Positions 1 through 7,251 of a stretch of DNA of 28,034 bases are shown piece after piece (position 1 is the first letter of the stretch; each line of letters starts with the position of its first letter). This stretch comes from a virus. Below the pieces are notes generated by a model that saw nothing but the letters and a program-made list of their open reading frames with translations, did no database searches and had not been told where the DNA came from. The stretch spans positions 1 through 28,034 of the IMG/VR virus record IMGVR_UViG_3300027899_000054. The stretch is one strand, 5' to 3'. The position numbers and the translations under genes were made by a program.

Positions 1-57
1 CGGCATCAAGCAAAGTACTGGTAGGCGAACCATTTTCCGGTACTTTGCTTGATGCCG
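1..57. repeat. Perfect 18-bp inverted repeat at the window edge
   Basis: Positions 1-18 are the exact reverse complement of 40-57, with 21 bases between them. The stop codon of the neighbouring leftward gene lies inside the outer arm. The loop is too long for a normal terminator and no T-run is visible before the window ends. A fold-back assembly artefact at a contig end is as likely as a biological palindrome. Confidence 0.8.
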
Positions 58-368
58 ATGGTGGCATAGGTGCTGTCGGCTCCGGTGGCAGAGATGACCA
101 TCGCACCATCTGCGGACGGGAGAGCGCCGGAGAAATAAAACCAGACTTTCCCGACAATCACCCCCTGACCGTTGATCTGGGTATAGTTGATGAACCCATA
201 ATTGGAAGTGGTACAAACGATCTTCGCCGATTGCGGGACGGCGGAATCCTTGTATACACTTGTGTCAATGGTCAGCGTTGCGCTGCCACTGAACGCATTA
301 TAGATTCCGCCGCCATTTGCAGACGCGGTTCGATGGGGAAAACCAGTCAGGAAGTCAAGCGTTGGCAT
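6..368 (-). CDS. Putative tail or fibre protein, N-terminal part, possibly truncated
   Basis: This is a 120-residue reading frame downstream of the head genes. It is rich in Gly, Ser, Thr and aromatic residues, with alternating beta-strand-like stretches (for example VGKVWFYFSGALPS near residues 73-86) that resemble the first half of a LamG/jelly-roll fold, as found in phage fibres and cell-wall-binding tail proteins. Such domains are usually longer, so the frame looks cut short. The stop codon falls in the window-edge inverted repeat, so the end may be artificial. The start is an ATG without a strong Shine-Dalgarno (SD) sequence. The function is inferred from position and composition only. 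Confidence 0.5.
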   Translation of the reverse strand: MPTLDFLTGFPHRTASANGGGIYNAFSGSATLTIDTSVYKDSAVPQSAKIVCTTSNYGFINYTQINGQGVIVGKVWFYFSGALPSADGAMVISATGADSTYATIGIKQSTGKWFAYQYFA

Positions 369-416
369 GATAAAACTGCTTGGCGGTCAGCCAGTGCGTT
401 GTCTTTACATTCCCTT

Positions 417-860
417 TTACGGGAATGCGACTGGCGTGATGGTTCCGATTCCACCGGAAGCGAACGCGATGGAATAATTGCCGCCGTTCGTCGCCGTGGT
501 TCCCAGCACGATCAGCACCAGCAGCAGGTCGCTTGCGTGGGTATCGTCCCACACGATGGCATGGGACGGGGTGGCCGGGGAGAGCGGACCCAGGGCTGTC
601 CATGTGGCCGGGTCGTTGGCGTCGAACTTGATTGCCGCCGCCTTGGTCACGGTCGGGGATGCGCAGGCCTTGCCGCCTGCGGTATACCCGCTGGCCGTGC
701 CGTATTCCGTCGCCGAAACCGCCGCCCAGGCCTCGTGTGTCTGGCTCGGGGTGTATCCAGTATGCAGCGTGATCTTGATCGTATCGCTGGTCAGGTTGAT
801 CGCGCCCGAGAGAGCGGCGACGATTGCTCCTTGATACCAATAGCTGTTGCCTTCTGCCAT
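417..860 (-). CDS. Phage structural protein, head-tail or tail region
   Basis: The product has 147 residues and begins MAEGNSYWYQGAIVAALSGA. It contains NLTSDTIKITLHTGYTP (about residues 22-38), the pattern 'strands that state which small change the protein sees' common to a family of uncharacterised phage structural proteins encoded after the major capsid gene. An AAGGAG box 6-7 bases upstream fixes the ATG at 860. It follows the 93-residue gene and precedes the putative fibre gene in one leftward operon. It is probably a virion component. No enzymatic motif is visible, and I cannot say whether it is a connector or a tail protein. Confidence 0.6.
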   Translation of the reverse strand: MAEGNSYWYQGAIVAALSGAINLTSDTIKITLHTGYTPSQTHEAWAAVSATEYGTASGYTAGGKACASPTVTKAAAIKFDANDPATWTALGPLSPATPSHAIVWDDTHASDLLLVLIVLGTTATNGGNYSIAFASGGIGTITPVAFP

Positions 861-872
861 AGTGAACTCCTT

Positions 873-1154
873 TTAGATGCTTTCGCCCGTGGCGATCCCG
901 GTGGCCGTCTGGGCCACGATCGTCACGCCGCGGTCGGGATTGAGATTCCAGAGCGCATCGCCGATCAACTCGAGCTGTTCCTCGACCGACAGGCGCTCGT
1001 CGTCGAACTTTTGGTGCCAGTCGAGATGTTGCTTGTCCGCTTCCCGGATCAAAGATTCCACCAGGCTGCGGCGTGTGATCAGCTCCGTATGGATCATGCC
1101 AGCCAGGCTCTTGCGCGCCTGCTCGAGCGCCTGCTCATGGGTATCTTTTTTCAT
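873..1154 (-). CDS. Small helical protein of the head-gene operon
   Basis: This 93-residue protein is mostly charged alpha helix at the N-terminus (residues 1-60, many Glu/Arg/Lys/Leu). It ends in a short hydrophobic tail (VTIVAQTATGIATG). A GAAAGAGG Shine-Dalgarno sequence lies directly upstream of the ATG at 1154, immediately after a structured intergenic element. Its place between the major capsid protein and a structural protein suggests a head-completion or connector accessory role, but no family is recognised. Confidence 0.6.
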   Translation of the reverse strand: MKKDTHEQALEQARKSLAGMIHTELITRRSLVESLIREADKQHLDWHQKFDDERLSVEEQLELIGDALWNLNPDRGVTIVAQTATGIATGESI

Positions 1155-1168
1155 AATCTTCCTCTTTC

Positions 1169-1247
1169 ATACGGTGGGCGGCTCCTAGACGGAGCCAGGG
1201 GTTTGGCCGCTTCGGACTTGCGCCTTGCAACGGACCGCCCACCGTAT
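1169..1247 (-). other. Branched RNA structure in the capsid-to-93-residue gene gap
   Basis: A perfect 13-bp stem (1169-1181 with 1235-1247) closes a 53-base interval. That interval contains a 5-bp hairpin, GCTCC 1181-1185 with GGAGC 1191-1195, which shares its first base with the outer stem, and a possible CCG-CTT-CGG mini-hairpin at 1207-1215. In the leftward transcript the closed stem ends just before the GAAAGAGG ribosome site of the next gene. There is no T-run, so it is not an ordinary terminator. An RNA processing, stability or translation-tuning element downstream of the capsid gene is plausible. Confidence 0.55.
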
Positions 1248-1265
1248 CCTTTCAAAATTCACAGC

Positions 1266-2423
1266 TTACGCGCCACTTCCGTTGCTCGCCACGGTCATCT
1301 TGGGATCCATGCGGGATCCACCGAAGACGTGCCTCACTTTGTACTCAATCGAGTCCGTGTCGAAATCGCCGTTCATGGCATCCGCACCGCCGCCGATCTT
1401 GGCCGCATTCGGAGCCTTCATGAAGATCTCCGGCTGCTCGTGCCCGCGCAGGAAACCGATCTCCAGCGCCGGGTGTCCCGCACTCGGGTTTCCGAACAGG
1501 AACCACGATGTGTGCGTGTTCGTGCTGGTTGCCACCAGCGGGATCCACGCATTCACGTTCAGGCGGAACTTCGACTTGATCCAATTACTGACGTAGGTCG
1601 TGCGGGCGCTTGTGCCGCCCTTCTCCGTCATCTGGATCTGGATCGTGTTCAGGATGTTAAGCGCCGTCACTTCCAGCGCCGGGGGCACCACCAGTTCCAC
1701 CATATCCAGGAAGATCGGGTTGCCTTCCTGGTCGGTCTGCTTGCTCAACACCTCGAGCGCCGTCTGCAGCGCAGCCAGGGTCAAGACCGGGTTGCTGGTC
1801 ACGATGTTGGAATTCCCGCCCGTGTAGAACGAAGCGTGCGGGCCGTTGGCATCCACAAACAGGCCGGTCACGAACTTTTCCTCCGAATACCGGGCTGCCT
1901 TGCCGAACCGCTGCGGGATGTCCGTCAGCGCGTTCAGGTCGTCGTTGATGATCGTTTCCCAGGAGAACGGCATCTTGCGGCCGTACTTGCCCACTGCGTA
2001 GCTGTACGGGGTGTCCTCGCTGATTTTGCTCTCCGGGTACTCGTGCTGTTCCGGCACGGCATCCAGCACCGACTCCCCGCCGTACACGCCGTAGCGCTTT
2101 ACCGTGCGGAAGTCACGCACGCTGTTGCGCCGGGCGTAGTTCGGCCAGGTCTGCGGTGTCTCCGCATAGGCCGCCAAAAGCTGGCGGTCCAGGATGTCGC
2201 CGAACAGGTACGGGAAGTCACTGGTCGTCATCGCCTCGCGCAACAGGTGCGCTGGGCGTCGGCCGTTGATCACATCCGCCACCAACTGCGTGGCCTCCGC
2301 CAGTTTCTTCATGTACTGGGGGCTCTTGGTGCCCTGGTGGGCTCCCTGCCCCTCCGAACCGAAGAGCTTCTGCACACTGGCTTCCTCGGCCTTGATGGTT
2401 TCAAGTAACTGAAGCATTTCCAT
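1266..2423 (-). CDS. Major capsid protein, HK97-fold type
   Basis: This 385-residue protein forms the virion shell. The N-terminus (residues 1-45) is helical and charged, like a delta or scaffold arm. The body contains YGRKMPFSWETIINDDLNAL and IPQRFGKAARYSEEKFVTGLF, which are typical of the Mu gpT / HK97-like capsid superfamily. The C-terminal part holds VPPALEVTALNILNT and a final beta-rich stretch (FGNPSAGHPALEIGFLRGHE). A GAGGT ribosome site precedes the ATG at 2423. It directly follows the cement-protein gene and the protease-scaffold gene, the normal order for head genes. The assignment rests on family motifs and context. Confidence 0.88.
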   Translation of the reverse strand: MEMLQLLETIKAEEASVQKLFGSEGQGAHQGTKSPQYMKKLAEATQLVADVINGRRPAHLLREAMTTSDFPYLFGDILDRQLLAAYAETPQTWPNYARRNSVRDFRTVKRYGVYGGESVLDAVPEQHEYPESKISEDTPYSYAVGKYGRKMPFSWETIINDDLNALTDIPQRFGKAARYSEEKFVTGLFVDANGPHASFYTGGNSNIVTSNPVLTLAALQTALEVLSKQTDQEGNPIFLDMVELVVPPALEVTALNILNTIQIQMTEKGGTSARTTYVSNWIKSKFRLNVNAWIPLVATSTNTHTSWFLFGNPSAGHPALEIGFLRGHEQPEIFMKAPNAAKIGGGADAMNGDFDTDSIEYKVRHVFGGSRMDPKMTVASNGSGA

Positions 2424-2438
2424 ATTTACCTCACTCTC

Positions 2439-3347
2439 TTATGCAACCCGAATGCCGAGCACGAACACTGTGGCATCCGGTTGGCTTGCGCCGGTGGCGC
2501 TGGTCACGCGCAGGGTGCCGGTTCCGGCGATTTCCCAGTACGCATCGTTGATCGTTGCCGCACGGACAACTGCCGTATCGGACCCGCTGGCCGCCATCGC
2601 ATCCGTGATGGCATTCGAGCCGTTCTTGACTTGCAGCGTGGTGGTGGCAACACCCGCCCCGCGCAGCACCAGCCAGGCGTCGATCACGCGCGTCTTGTGG
2701 GTCAGCACCACATCGGTATTGCCCAAAGCCCCGGCCGTGATGTCGATCCGGTGCAGGACGGGAATGCCGCCGATCACATTGGCGTCCGCCACGAACTTGG
2801 CCACCTTGCCGGTTAAGCCCGCCCCGGCCGCACCCACTTCGATCTTCGCCTCGGTCACATTCGCGTCCAGGATCTTGGCGGTTTCCACTGCGTCGCTGGC
2901 CAGCTTGGCGGGGATCACCGCGCTCGAAGCCAGTTGCGTGCTGCCGATGGACCCGGCCGCCAGTGTGCCGCTCCCGGGGGCCGGGACGTGCATCACGTTG
3001 ATGGTCGCCGTTCCGGCGCTGTCCACAGTCTCCAGCGCGAAGCCGAAGAAATATCCGGCGGTCTTCTTGGAGATCTTCGGCGTGTCGCCGTCCACGTACC
3101 ACAGCGCATCCCCCACGGCCACGGCACTGTTGCCGTTGTCGTCCACGCCCTTCACGCTCAGGTCGGCCACGAACGGGCCGAAATCCACCGTGGTGTAACC
3201 GCTGGCATTGCCGCCTTCGGACTCATCCGTCAGCGCCAGGCCGGTCAAATTCCCGTACCGTACCGGGTCCCCGCTCGCCGGGGTGGTCGGGTTGCTGCAA
3301 ACCACAGAGAGTTTGTATCCCGGTTCATAAACAAGATTGGTTGGCAT
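2439..3347 (-). CDS. Capsid cement/decoration protein (DUF2190-like) with fibre-like extension
   Basis: The 302-residue product begins with a DUF2190-like domain of about 110 residues: NPTTPASGDPVRYGNLTGLA near residues 19-38 and later YVDGDTPKISKKTAGYFFGFALE. This is the fold of small trimeric proteins that sit on the capsid surface. DUF2190 proteins are usually only about 110 residues. Here a linker (GSTQLASSAVIPAKLASDAV, about residues 136-155, continuing with AxIxDANVTEAKI) of the kind seen in trimeric fibre shafts leads to a C-terminal beta-rich domain of roughly 110 residues. An AAGGAG site precedes the ATG. I infer capsid cement with an outward-facing head fibre. Confidence 0.75.
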   Translation of the reverse strand: MPTNLVYEPGYKLSVVCSNPTTPASGDPVRYGNLTGLALTDESEGGNASGYTTVDFGPFVADLSVKGVDDNGNSAVAVGDALWYVDGDTPKISKKTAGYFFGFALETVDSAGTATINVMHVPAPGSGTLAAGSIGSTQLASSAVIPAKLASDAVETAKILDANVTEAKIEVGAAGAGLTGKVAKFVADANVIGGIPVLHRIDITAGALGNTDVVLTHKTRVIDAWLVLRGAGVATTTLQVKNGSNAITDAMAASGSDTAVVRAATINDAYWEIAGTGTLRVTSATGASQPDATVFVLGIRVA

Positions 3348-3369
3348 ATTTAATTCTCCTTGTTATTCT

Positions 3370-3391
3370 CCCCTTCCCCTTGGGGAAGGGG
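3370..3391. repeat. CCCCTTCCCC-TT-GGGGAAGGGG palindrome
   Basis: Two perfect 10-bp arms with a TT loop sit in the 57-base gap between the protease-scaffold stop and the cement-protein start. The same core recurs at 4413-4465 and 14855-14876, so this is a dispersed palindromic repeat and not a one-off hairpin. No T-run follows on either strand. Confidence 0.85.
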
Positions 3392-3404
3392 TTGGGGGTT
3401 AGGT

Positions 3405-4673
3405 CTACCCTCGCCCTTGCGCGGCAACCTTGGCGGATGCCTTGCTCAGGCCCATGGACTTGAATGCCTCTTCCATGTTGGCACCGCTGTCCGTTGTCGG
3501 TTCTCCGTCGCCGGATTCACCCAGCCCGCGGATCTCGCCCAGTCCGGCCGCCTCGGTCAGGTACTTCACCTCGGCCTTCACTGCCTCGGCGATCTGCGTC
3601 GCAAAGGCGTCCTTGTCCAGGGCGTTGTCCTTCACCGGAGCCGCCTTCGTCAGGCTCTCCACCAGGCGCGTTTTGGTTGCATCGGGCAGGCTCGCCTTGC
3701 CCAGGACGGACCATGCCGCATCCCTGGCCTCGCGCAGGATCAGCGCCTCGCGCTGGCGGGCAGTCTCCGCCAGTACCTCGTCCAATTTCTGTTGGAGCGC
3801 GGCATTGGCATCCTGCAATTCTTGCAGTTTCTCCATATCTACCTCCGTATTCGAATTTGCCGGTTGCCCGGCATTGGGATTTGTAACGGGTTGGCCTTTC
3901 TGCCGCGCCGCCTCAAACAAAGTTAAGATCTGGCCGCCCGCTCCGGGGGCAGTCACAAAGTCCACACTCTTGGCCGCAGTTAACTCGGTAATGATCGGAC
4001 CGGATTTACCTTCCATTGTTCCGTTCTGGGCTTTGCCATACGCCCGGATGCTCACCCCGATGGATTTCGCCAGGTCGTCCACCGCCGGTTTATATCCCTC
4101 GAACACCTTGGCATCCGCATACAGCCCCGCCCCTGCCGGACCTGTGGCCTGCCACCGTGCATCCGTCACAAGTTCCGCTGCCAGGTCATTGAGATCTCGC
4201 TCCGGGCGTTCCGCTTCCTCGCTCGCCGTCGGATGGTTCCAGAACATCTTCAACCCTTTGGCAAAGATCTTCGGACCATCCCGCTCCAGCACCTCGGGCG
4301 GATAGAACCCGCTCGAACCCCATCCCGGCTGGATGATCTTGATCGGAACAATTCCATCGCTCCGTATCGCCTTCTCGATCAGCGGCACGTAATCGCCTAC
4401 CACCTCGTCACCCCCTTCCCCTAAATCCGATGTCATCCCCGTAGGGGAAGGATTTGGGGGAAGGGCAGGGGACATCGTGCCCGTAGGGTATGGGGGTTGG
4501 GCCGCCTCTGCCTCCGGTTCCACCTCCGCCGCCAAGTCCGACCATTTCTTCTGCAGTGCAGAGATCACACCCTCCACACCGTCTCGCAGGTCCTTCGGCA
4601 GATCCTTGTCTGCCAGAAGGTCTCGCAGCGCCTTCGCCGCGCCCTTTGCCTTAGCCTTGATTGTCACTGCCAT
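3405..4673 (-). CDS. Prohead protease fused to scaffold domain
   Basis: The product has 422 residues from the ATG at 4673, chosen because AGGAGG lies four bases upstream. An upstream GTG at 4703 lies in a heptamer repeat and is unlikely. Region order: a charged helical N-terminus; a repeat-coded Pro-rich insert (about residues 60-90); a protease-like domain with WGSSGFYPPEVLERDGP, FWNHPT, SIGVSIRAYGKA and SVDFVTAPGAGGQ (about 115-260), as in Mu gpI-type and S78-like capsid maturation proteases; then a long coiled coil (about 285-320) and an acidic tail, as in scaffolds. It would organise the prohead and then cleave itself and the capsid arms. The catalytic residues cannot be assigned with certainty. 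Confidence 0.75.
   Translation of the reverse strand: MAVTIKAKAKGAAKALRDLLADKDLPKDLRDGVEGVISALQKKWSDLAAEVEPEAEAAQPPYPTGTMSPALPPNPSPTGMTSDLGEGGDEVVGDYVPLIEKAIRSDGIVPIKIIQPGWGSSGFYPPEVLERDGPKIFAKGLKMFWNHPTASEEAERPERDLNDLAAELVTDARWQATGPAGAGLYADAKVFEGYKPAVDDLAKSIGVSIRAYGKAQNGTMEGKSGPIITELTAAKSVDFVTAPGAGGQILTLFEAARQKGQPVTNPNAGQPANSNTEVDMEKLQELQDANAALQQKLDEVLAETARQREALILREARDAAWSVLGKASLPDATKTRLVESLTKAAPVKDNALDKDAFATQIAEAVKAEVKYLTEAAGLGEIRGLGESGDGEPTTDSGANMEEAFKSMGLSKASAKVAAQGRG
4413..4465. repeat. Palindromic repeat inserted in frame in the protease gene
   Basis: Arms 4413-4428 and 4450-4465 pair at 15 of 16 positions, and an inner TCCCC-GTA-GGGGA hairpin (4436-4448) fills the loop. The copy shares the CCCTTCCCC core with the palindromes at 3370 and 14855. 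It keeps the reading frame open and encodes a Pro/Gly-rich insert of about 18-30 residues, between the N-terminal helix and the protease domain. Confidence 0.8.
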
Positions 4674-4687
4674 ACTGCCTCCTAAAA

Positions 4688-4729
4688 ACTGCTCACTGTT
4701 CACTGATTACTGATCACTGATCACTGTCT
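4688..4729. repeat. Heptamer repeat (ACTGNNN)x6
   Basis: Six perfect seven-base steps start with ACTG: ACTGCTC, ACTGTTC, ACTGATT, ACTGATC, ACTGATC, ACTGTCT. The array fills the space between the head-morphogenesis stop and the protease Shine-Dalgarno sequence and supplies the last residues and stop codon of the upstream gene. Related arrays lie at 24948-24982 and 27595-27650. Confidence 0.9.
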
Positions 4730-5586
4730 TTCACTCTCGTCATCAGATCGCACCGGCATCCCGGATGTCCCAGCGGTCGCTGGTGCCCACTCGGGAATGC
4801 CTGGTCAATTCCGATCCAGCCTGCATCCTCGTTCGGCTTGCATACCGTAGTAGAGACCTTGTCATCCCCCACCGTGCTCCATGATTTCTCCACTTCGATC
4901 CCGGCCGCCTGCAATTGTTGTGCAACGAGCATATTCCCCTCGCAGTACGCGTCGCCGATCTCCGTCACCGCCACCAGGTGTGCCCGGCTGTCGATATGCT
5001 CCAGCGGGCTGCCCACCGCGAACTGCTCGAACTTGGCCGTGATCGCTTCTGCCGCCCGGTCGTAGGACCAGCCGTTGCTGATGGCATCGTCCAGGATGGT
5101 GCGTAATTCCTTCTGCGTCTCATCCGCAATGCCTGCCACGCGCAGCGCACCATAATTCTGCAGGTATGTCACCGCCCGCGGGTTATCCAGGGTGAAAGAG
5201 ATCTTCATTCCGAATTCCGCAATGGACGTGATCGCGCCGGTCAGCAGCGCTCTCTGCACTGCCTGCTCGATCGGCTCCGAGAACATGGCCTCCGTCCCGG
5301 CAGCCACCTCGTACCAGATCAATATCCAGTCCGCCTCCGTGATCGACTCTTTCAACGGTGTGGTCAAAAAATCTACATGACCATCGAAGCCTTCGGTAAA
5401 CTTGCTGCGCAGGGCCGCCCGGAACTTCTTGATGAACCTCGTTCCTTGTTCCCAGAACGCCTTCTTCATGGACTGCTCCAACCTCCGCATCAATGGCTCC
5501 ACGCGCTTCTGGCCCTTCGCGGTCCGCAGCGCCTCATCGAACTCCATCAATGCCAGGGTCAAATCATCCACGGCTTCCCGCTCCAA
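4714..5586 (-). CDS. Phage head morphogenesis protein, SPP1 gp7 / Mu F-like
   Basis: This minor head protein of about 285-290 residues is packaged with or bound to the portal. The diagnostic C-terminal block runs AHLVAVTEIGDAYCEGN, then WSTVGDDKVSTTVC and GHPGCRCDL, which is the conserved Cys/His region of the SPP1 gp7/Mu gpF family. The N-terminal 150 residues are helical. The longest frame starts with TTG at 5586. A GTG at 5571 overlapping the portal stop is equally possible. The final residues and stop are formed by a heptamer repeat, so the extreme C-terminus (DSDQ) is probably not ancestral. It lies directly downstream of the portal gene, as in most such phages. Confidence 0.85.
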   Translation of the reverse strand: MEREAVDDLTLALMEFDEALRTAKGQKRVEPLMRRLEQSMKKAFWEQGTRFIKKFRAALRSKFTEGFDGHVDFLTTPLKESITEADWILIWYEVAAGTEAMFSEPIEQAVQRALLTGAITSIAEFGMKISFTLDNPRAVTYLQNYGALRVAGIADETQKELRTILDDAISNGWSYDRAAEAITAKFEQFAVGSPLEHIDSRAHLVAVTEIGDAYCEGNMLVAQQLQAAGIEVEKSWSTVGDDKVSTTVCKPNEDAGWIGIDQAFPSGHQRPLGHPGCRCDLMTRVKDSDQ

Positions 5587-7195
5587 TCTTTTCGATCAGC
5601 TTCTTCACCGCCTCGCGTACCCGCGCCTCGCTGGTGGTAGCACCGCTCGTCACGTCTGCCGTCTCATCCGGGTATAGGGCAGTCATGATCTCGTCGACAT
5701 CATCCTGCGCCAAGGCGGTCAATAGCAGCCTTGCCACCACCGGCTCGTCGAAGATCGCAATCTGCTGGCCGTTGAGCGTTGCCGCCGTCACGATCGCCTG
5801 CACCATCGCCTGCGTATCCCGTTCCAGGATGGGCGGGAAGTCGATATCCAGGTGGGGGTCCACATCCTGCGCCCAAATGATCTTCTCTTCGTTCTCGCCG
5901 TCATCCACCGTCTTTTCGACCGTAGCCACGCCGCTCAATTGGTTTGCCTTGGCCGCATGCAGGATCACAAAATTGATGATGTCCCGCAGCACATCCATCC
6001 ACATCGTCTGCCGGTTGCGCATCATCAACTCGGTTGGCCGGTCCAGTGTCTTGCCGGTCGCCAGCGTGCCAACGCTCACATCGCCATAATACGTCTCTGG
6101 CAGTCCTGCGCTGGCTGCCACCATCAACAACATCCTCCGCCCGTCCTCTGCCGCCACGTTCGCCCCGCGCAGCTGCATCGGTTCCAGGTCCACTCCCTCA
6201 GCGCCGATGAACGTCGAGCCGGTCACCGGCGGCGGGTTGGTTTCTCCCTCGCTTCCGCTGTTGGCCACCGTGGTGGAGAGCTTCGCCTTGGCCGCGGCCA
6301 CACCCTTCTTCCCGCCTTTGGTTGTCATCTTCCACGCAAAGCGCGAATAGGCACGCGTCAGGCTTGCCCAATCTTCCAGGAATTCCTTATAGGCTCGCGC
6401 CCAGTCGATCGCCGCATAGACTTCGCTCACCCCGAACTTCCACCCGCTCATCCCACCGGACTTGATGTGATACACCGGGCTGGACCATTGCACAGGCACA
6501 TTCCCAATCCTGTTCGGTTTCTGGACCGGGTTATAGTGCCAGTCCGGGTAATAGGCTTTGAGCGTCTGGGTATTCATGCGTCCGGTGGACGGGTTGATCT
6601 TCTTCTCCGTCCAGGAACGCACGTAATACCACGGGCATTTTGCATCCTCCGGGTTGCTGACGATGTCGGTAACTTCATCCACCGGGATCGTGCGCACCAG
6701 CACGCGCCCATCGGTGGGACGCACGAAAAAGACAAAGAAAATATTCCCTTCCACTGCCAGGTCGCAGTCCTTCAGGAAGCGTGCCTGGTGGCTCGTCAAT
6801 TCGGAGCGGTTCCGTTCTTCGTCCCAGAACGCTTGGATGACCGTATTGATCCGGGCATCCTTCGCCCGCACTGTAATTCCCTGGGCCCACACATACAAAG
6901 CCTGCACTAGCACGGACCGCTTGATCAGCGGGTTTTTGATGAACATGATCCGTGCCAGCTCGCAGATCTTCTGAAGCCCGTCCCGGCTGAATTCCTGCTC
7001 GTTGTTCAGCATCAGGCGCATCCAGTTGGCATCCTCGAGCGCCAGCTCCAGCTCCGCCATGCGCTCCTGCAGTACCTCGCCGTTGAACTCGCTCTGCCGC
7101 AGTTCCTGAACGAGAATATCCTGCATCTGGCCCACCTTACCGCCAAGCAGGAAATTTCCAATCCGTTCGCGCAACTTCAAATTCTCATTCATCAT
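5564..7195 (-). CDS. Phage portal protein
   Basis: This 543-residue protein forms the dodecameric DNA entry pore at one capsid vertex and docks the terminase. Family-like segments include FIKNPLIKRSVLVQALYVWAQ (about residues 78-98), the basic and aromatic stretch around PWYYVRSWTEKKINPSTGR, VSEVYAAIDWARAYKEFLED and YGDVSVGTLATGKTLDRPTE. The length fits SPP1/Mu-like portals. It sits between the large terminase and the gp7/F-like gene, the standard order. Two adjacent ATGs (7195 and 7192) follow a GAGAGAAG site, and either may start translation. A nine-base tandem repeat separates it from the terminase stop. Confidence 0.88.
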   Translation of the reverse strand: MMNENLKLRERIGNFLLGGKVGQMQDILVQELRQSEFNGEVLQERMAELELALEDANWMRLMLNNEQEFSRDGLQKICELARIMFIKNPLIKRSVLVQALYVWAQGITVRAKDARINTVIQAFWDEERNRSELTSHQARFLKDCDLAVEGNIFFVFFVRPTDGRVLVRTIPVDEVTDIVSNPEDAKCPWYYVRSWTEKKINPSTGRMNTQTLKAYYPDWHYNPVQKPNRIGNVPVQWSSPVYHIKSGGMSGWKFGVSEVYAAIDWARAYKEFLEDWASLTRAYSRFAWKMTTKGGKKGVAAAKAKLSTTVANSGSEGETNPPPVTGSTFIGAEGVDLEPMQLRGANVAAEDGRRMLLMVAASAGLPETYYGDVSVGTLATGKTLDRPTELMMRNRQTMWMDVLRDIINFVILHAAKANQLSGVATVEKTVDDGENEEKIIWAQDVDPHLDIDFPPILERDTQAMVQAIVTAATLNGQQIAIFDEPVVARLLLTALAQDDVDEIMTALYPDETADVTSGATTSEARVREAVKKLIEKIGAGSRG

Positions 7196-7206
7196 CTTCT
7201 TCTCTC

Positions 7207-7251
7207 GACCTGTTAGACCTATAAGACCTATTAGACCTATTAGACCTCTAC
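7207..7251. repeat. Nine-base tandem repeat, GACCTATTA-type, five units
   Basis: Units GACCTGTTA, GACCTATAA, GACCTATTA, GACCTATTA, GACCTCTAC follow one another without gaps and run into the terminase stop codon. It is unrelated in sequence to the seven-base arrays elsewhere in the window. It fills the whole terminase-portal gap. Confidence 0.9.

Noticed and set aside
45-2408. 787-residue plus-strand open frame opposite the capsid genes
   Set aside because: It is the Arg/His/Leu/Val-rich antisense of well-supported minus-strand head genes, a common effect in GC-rich DNA.
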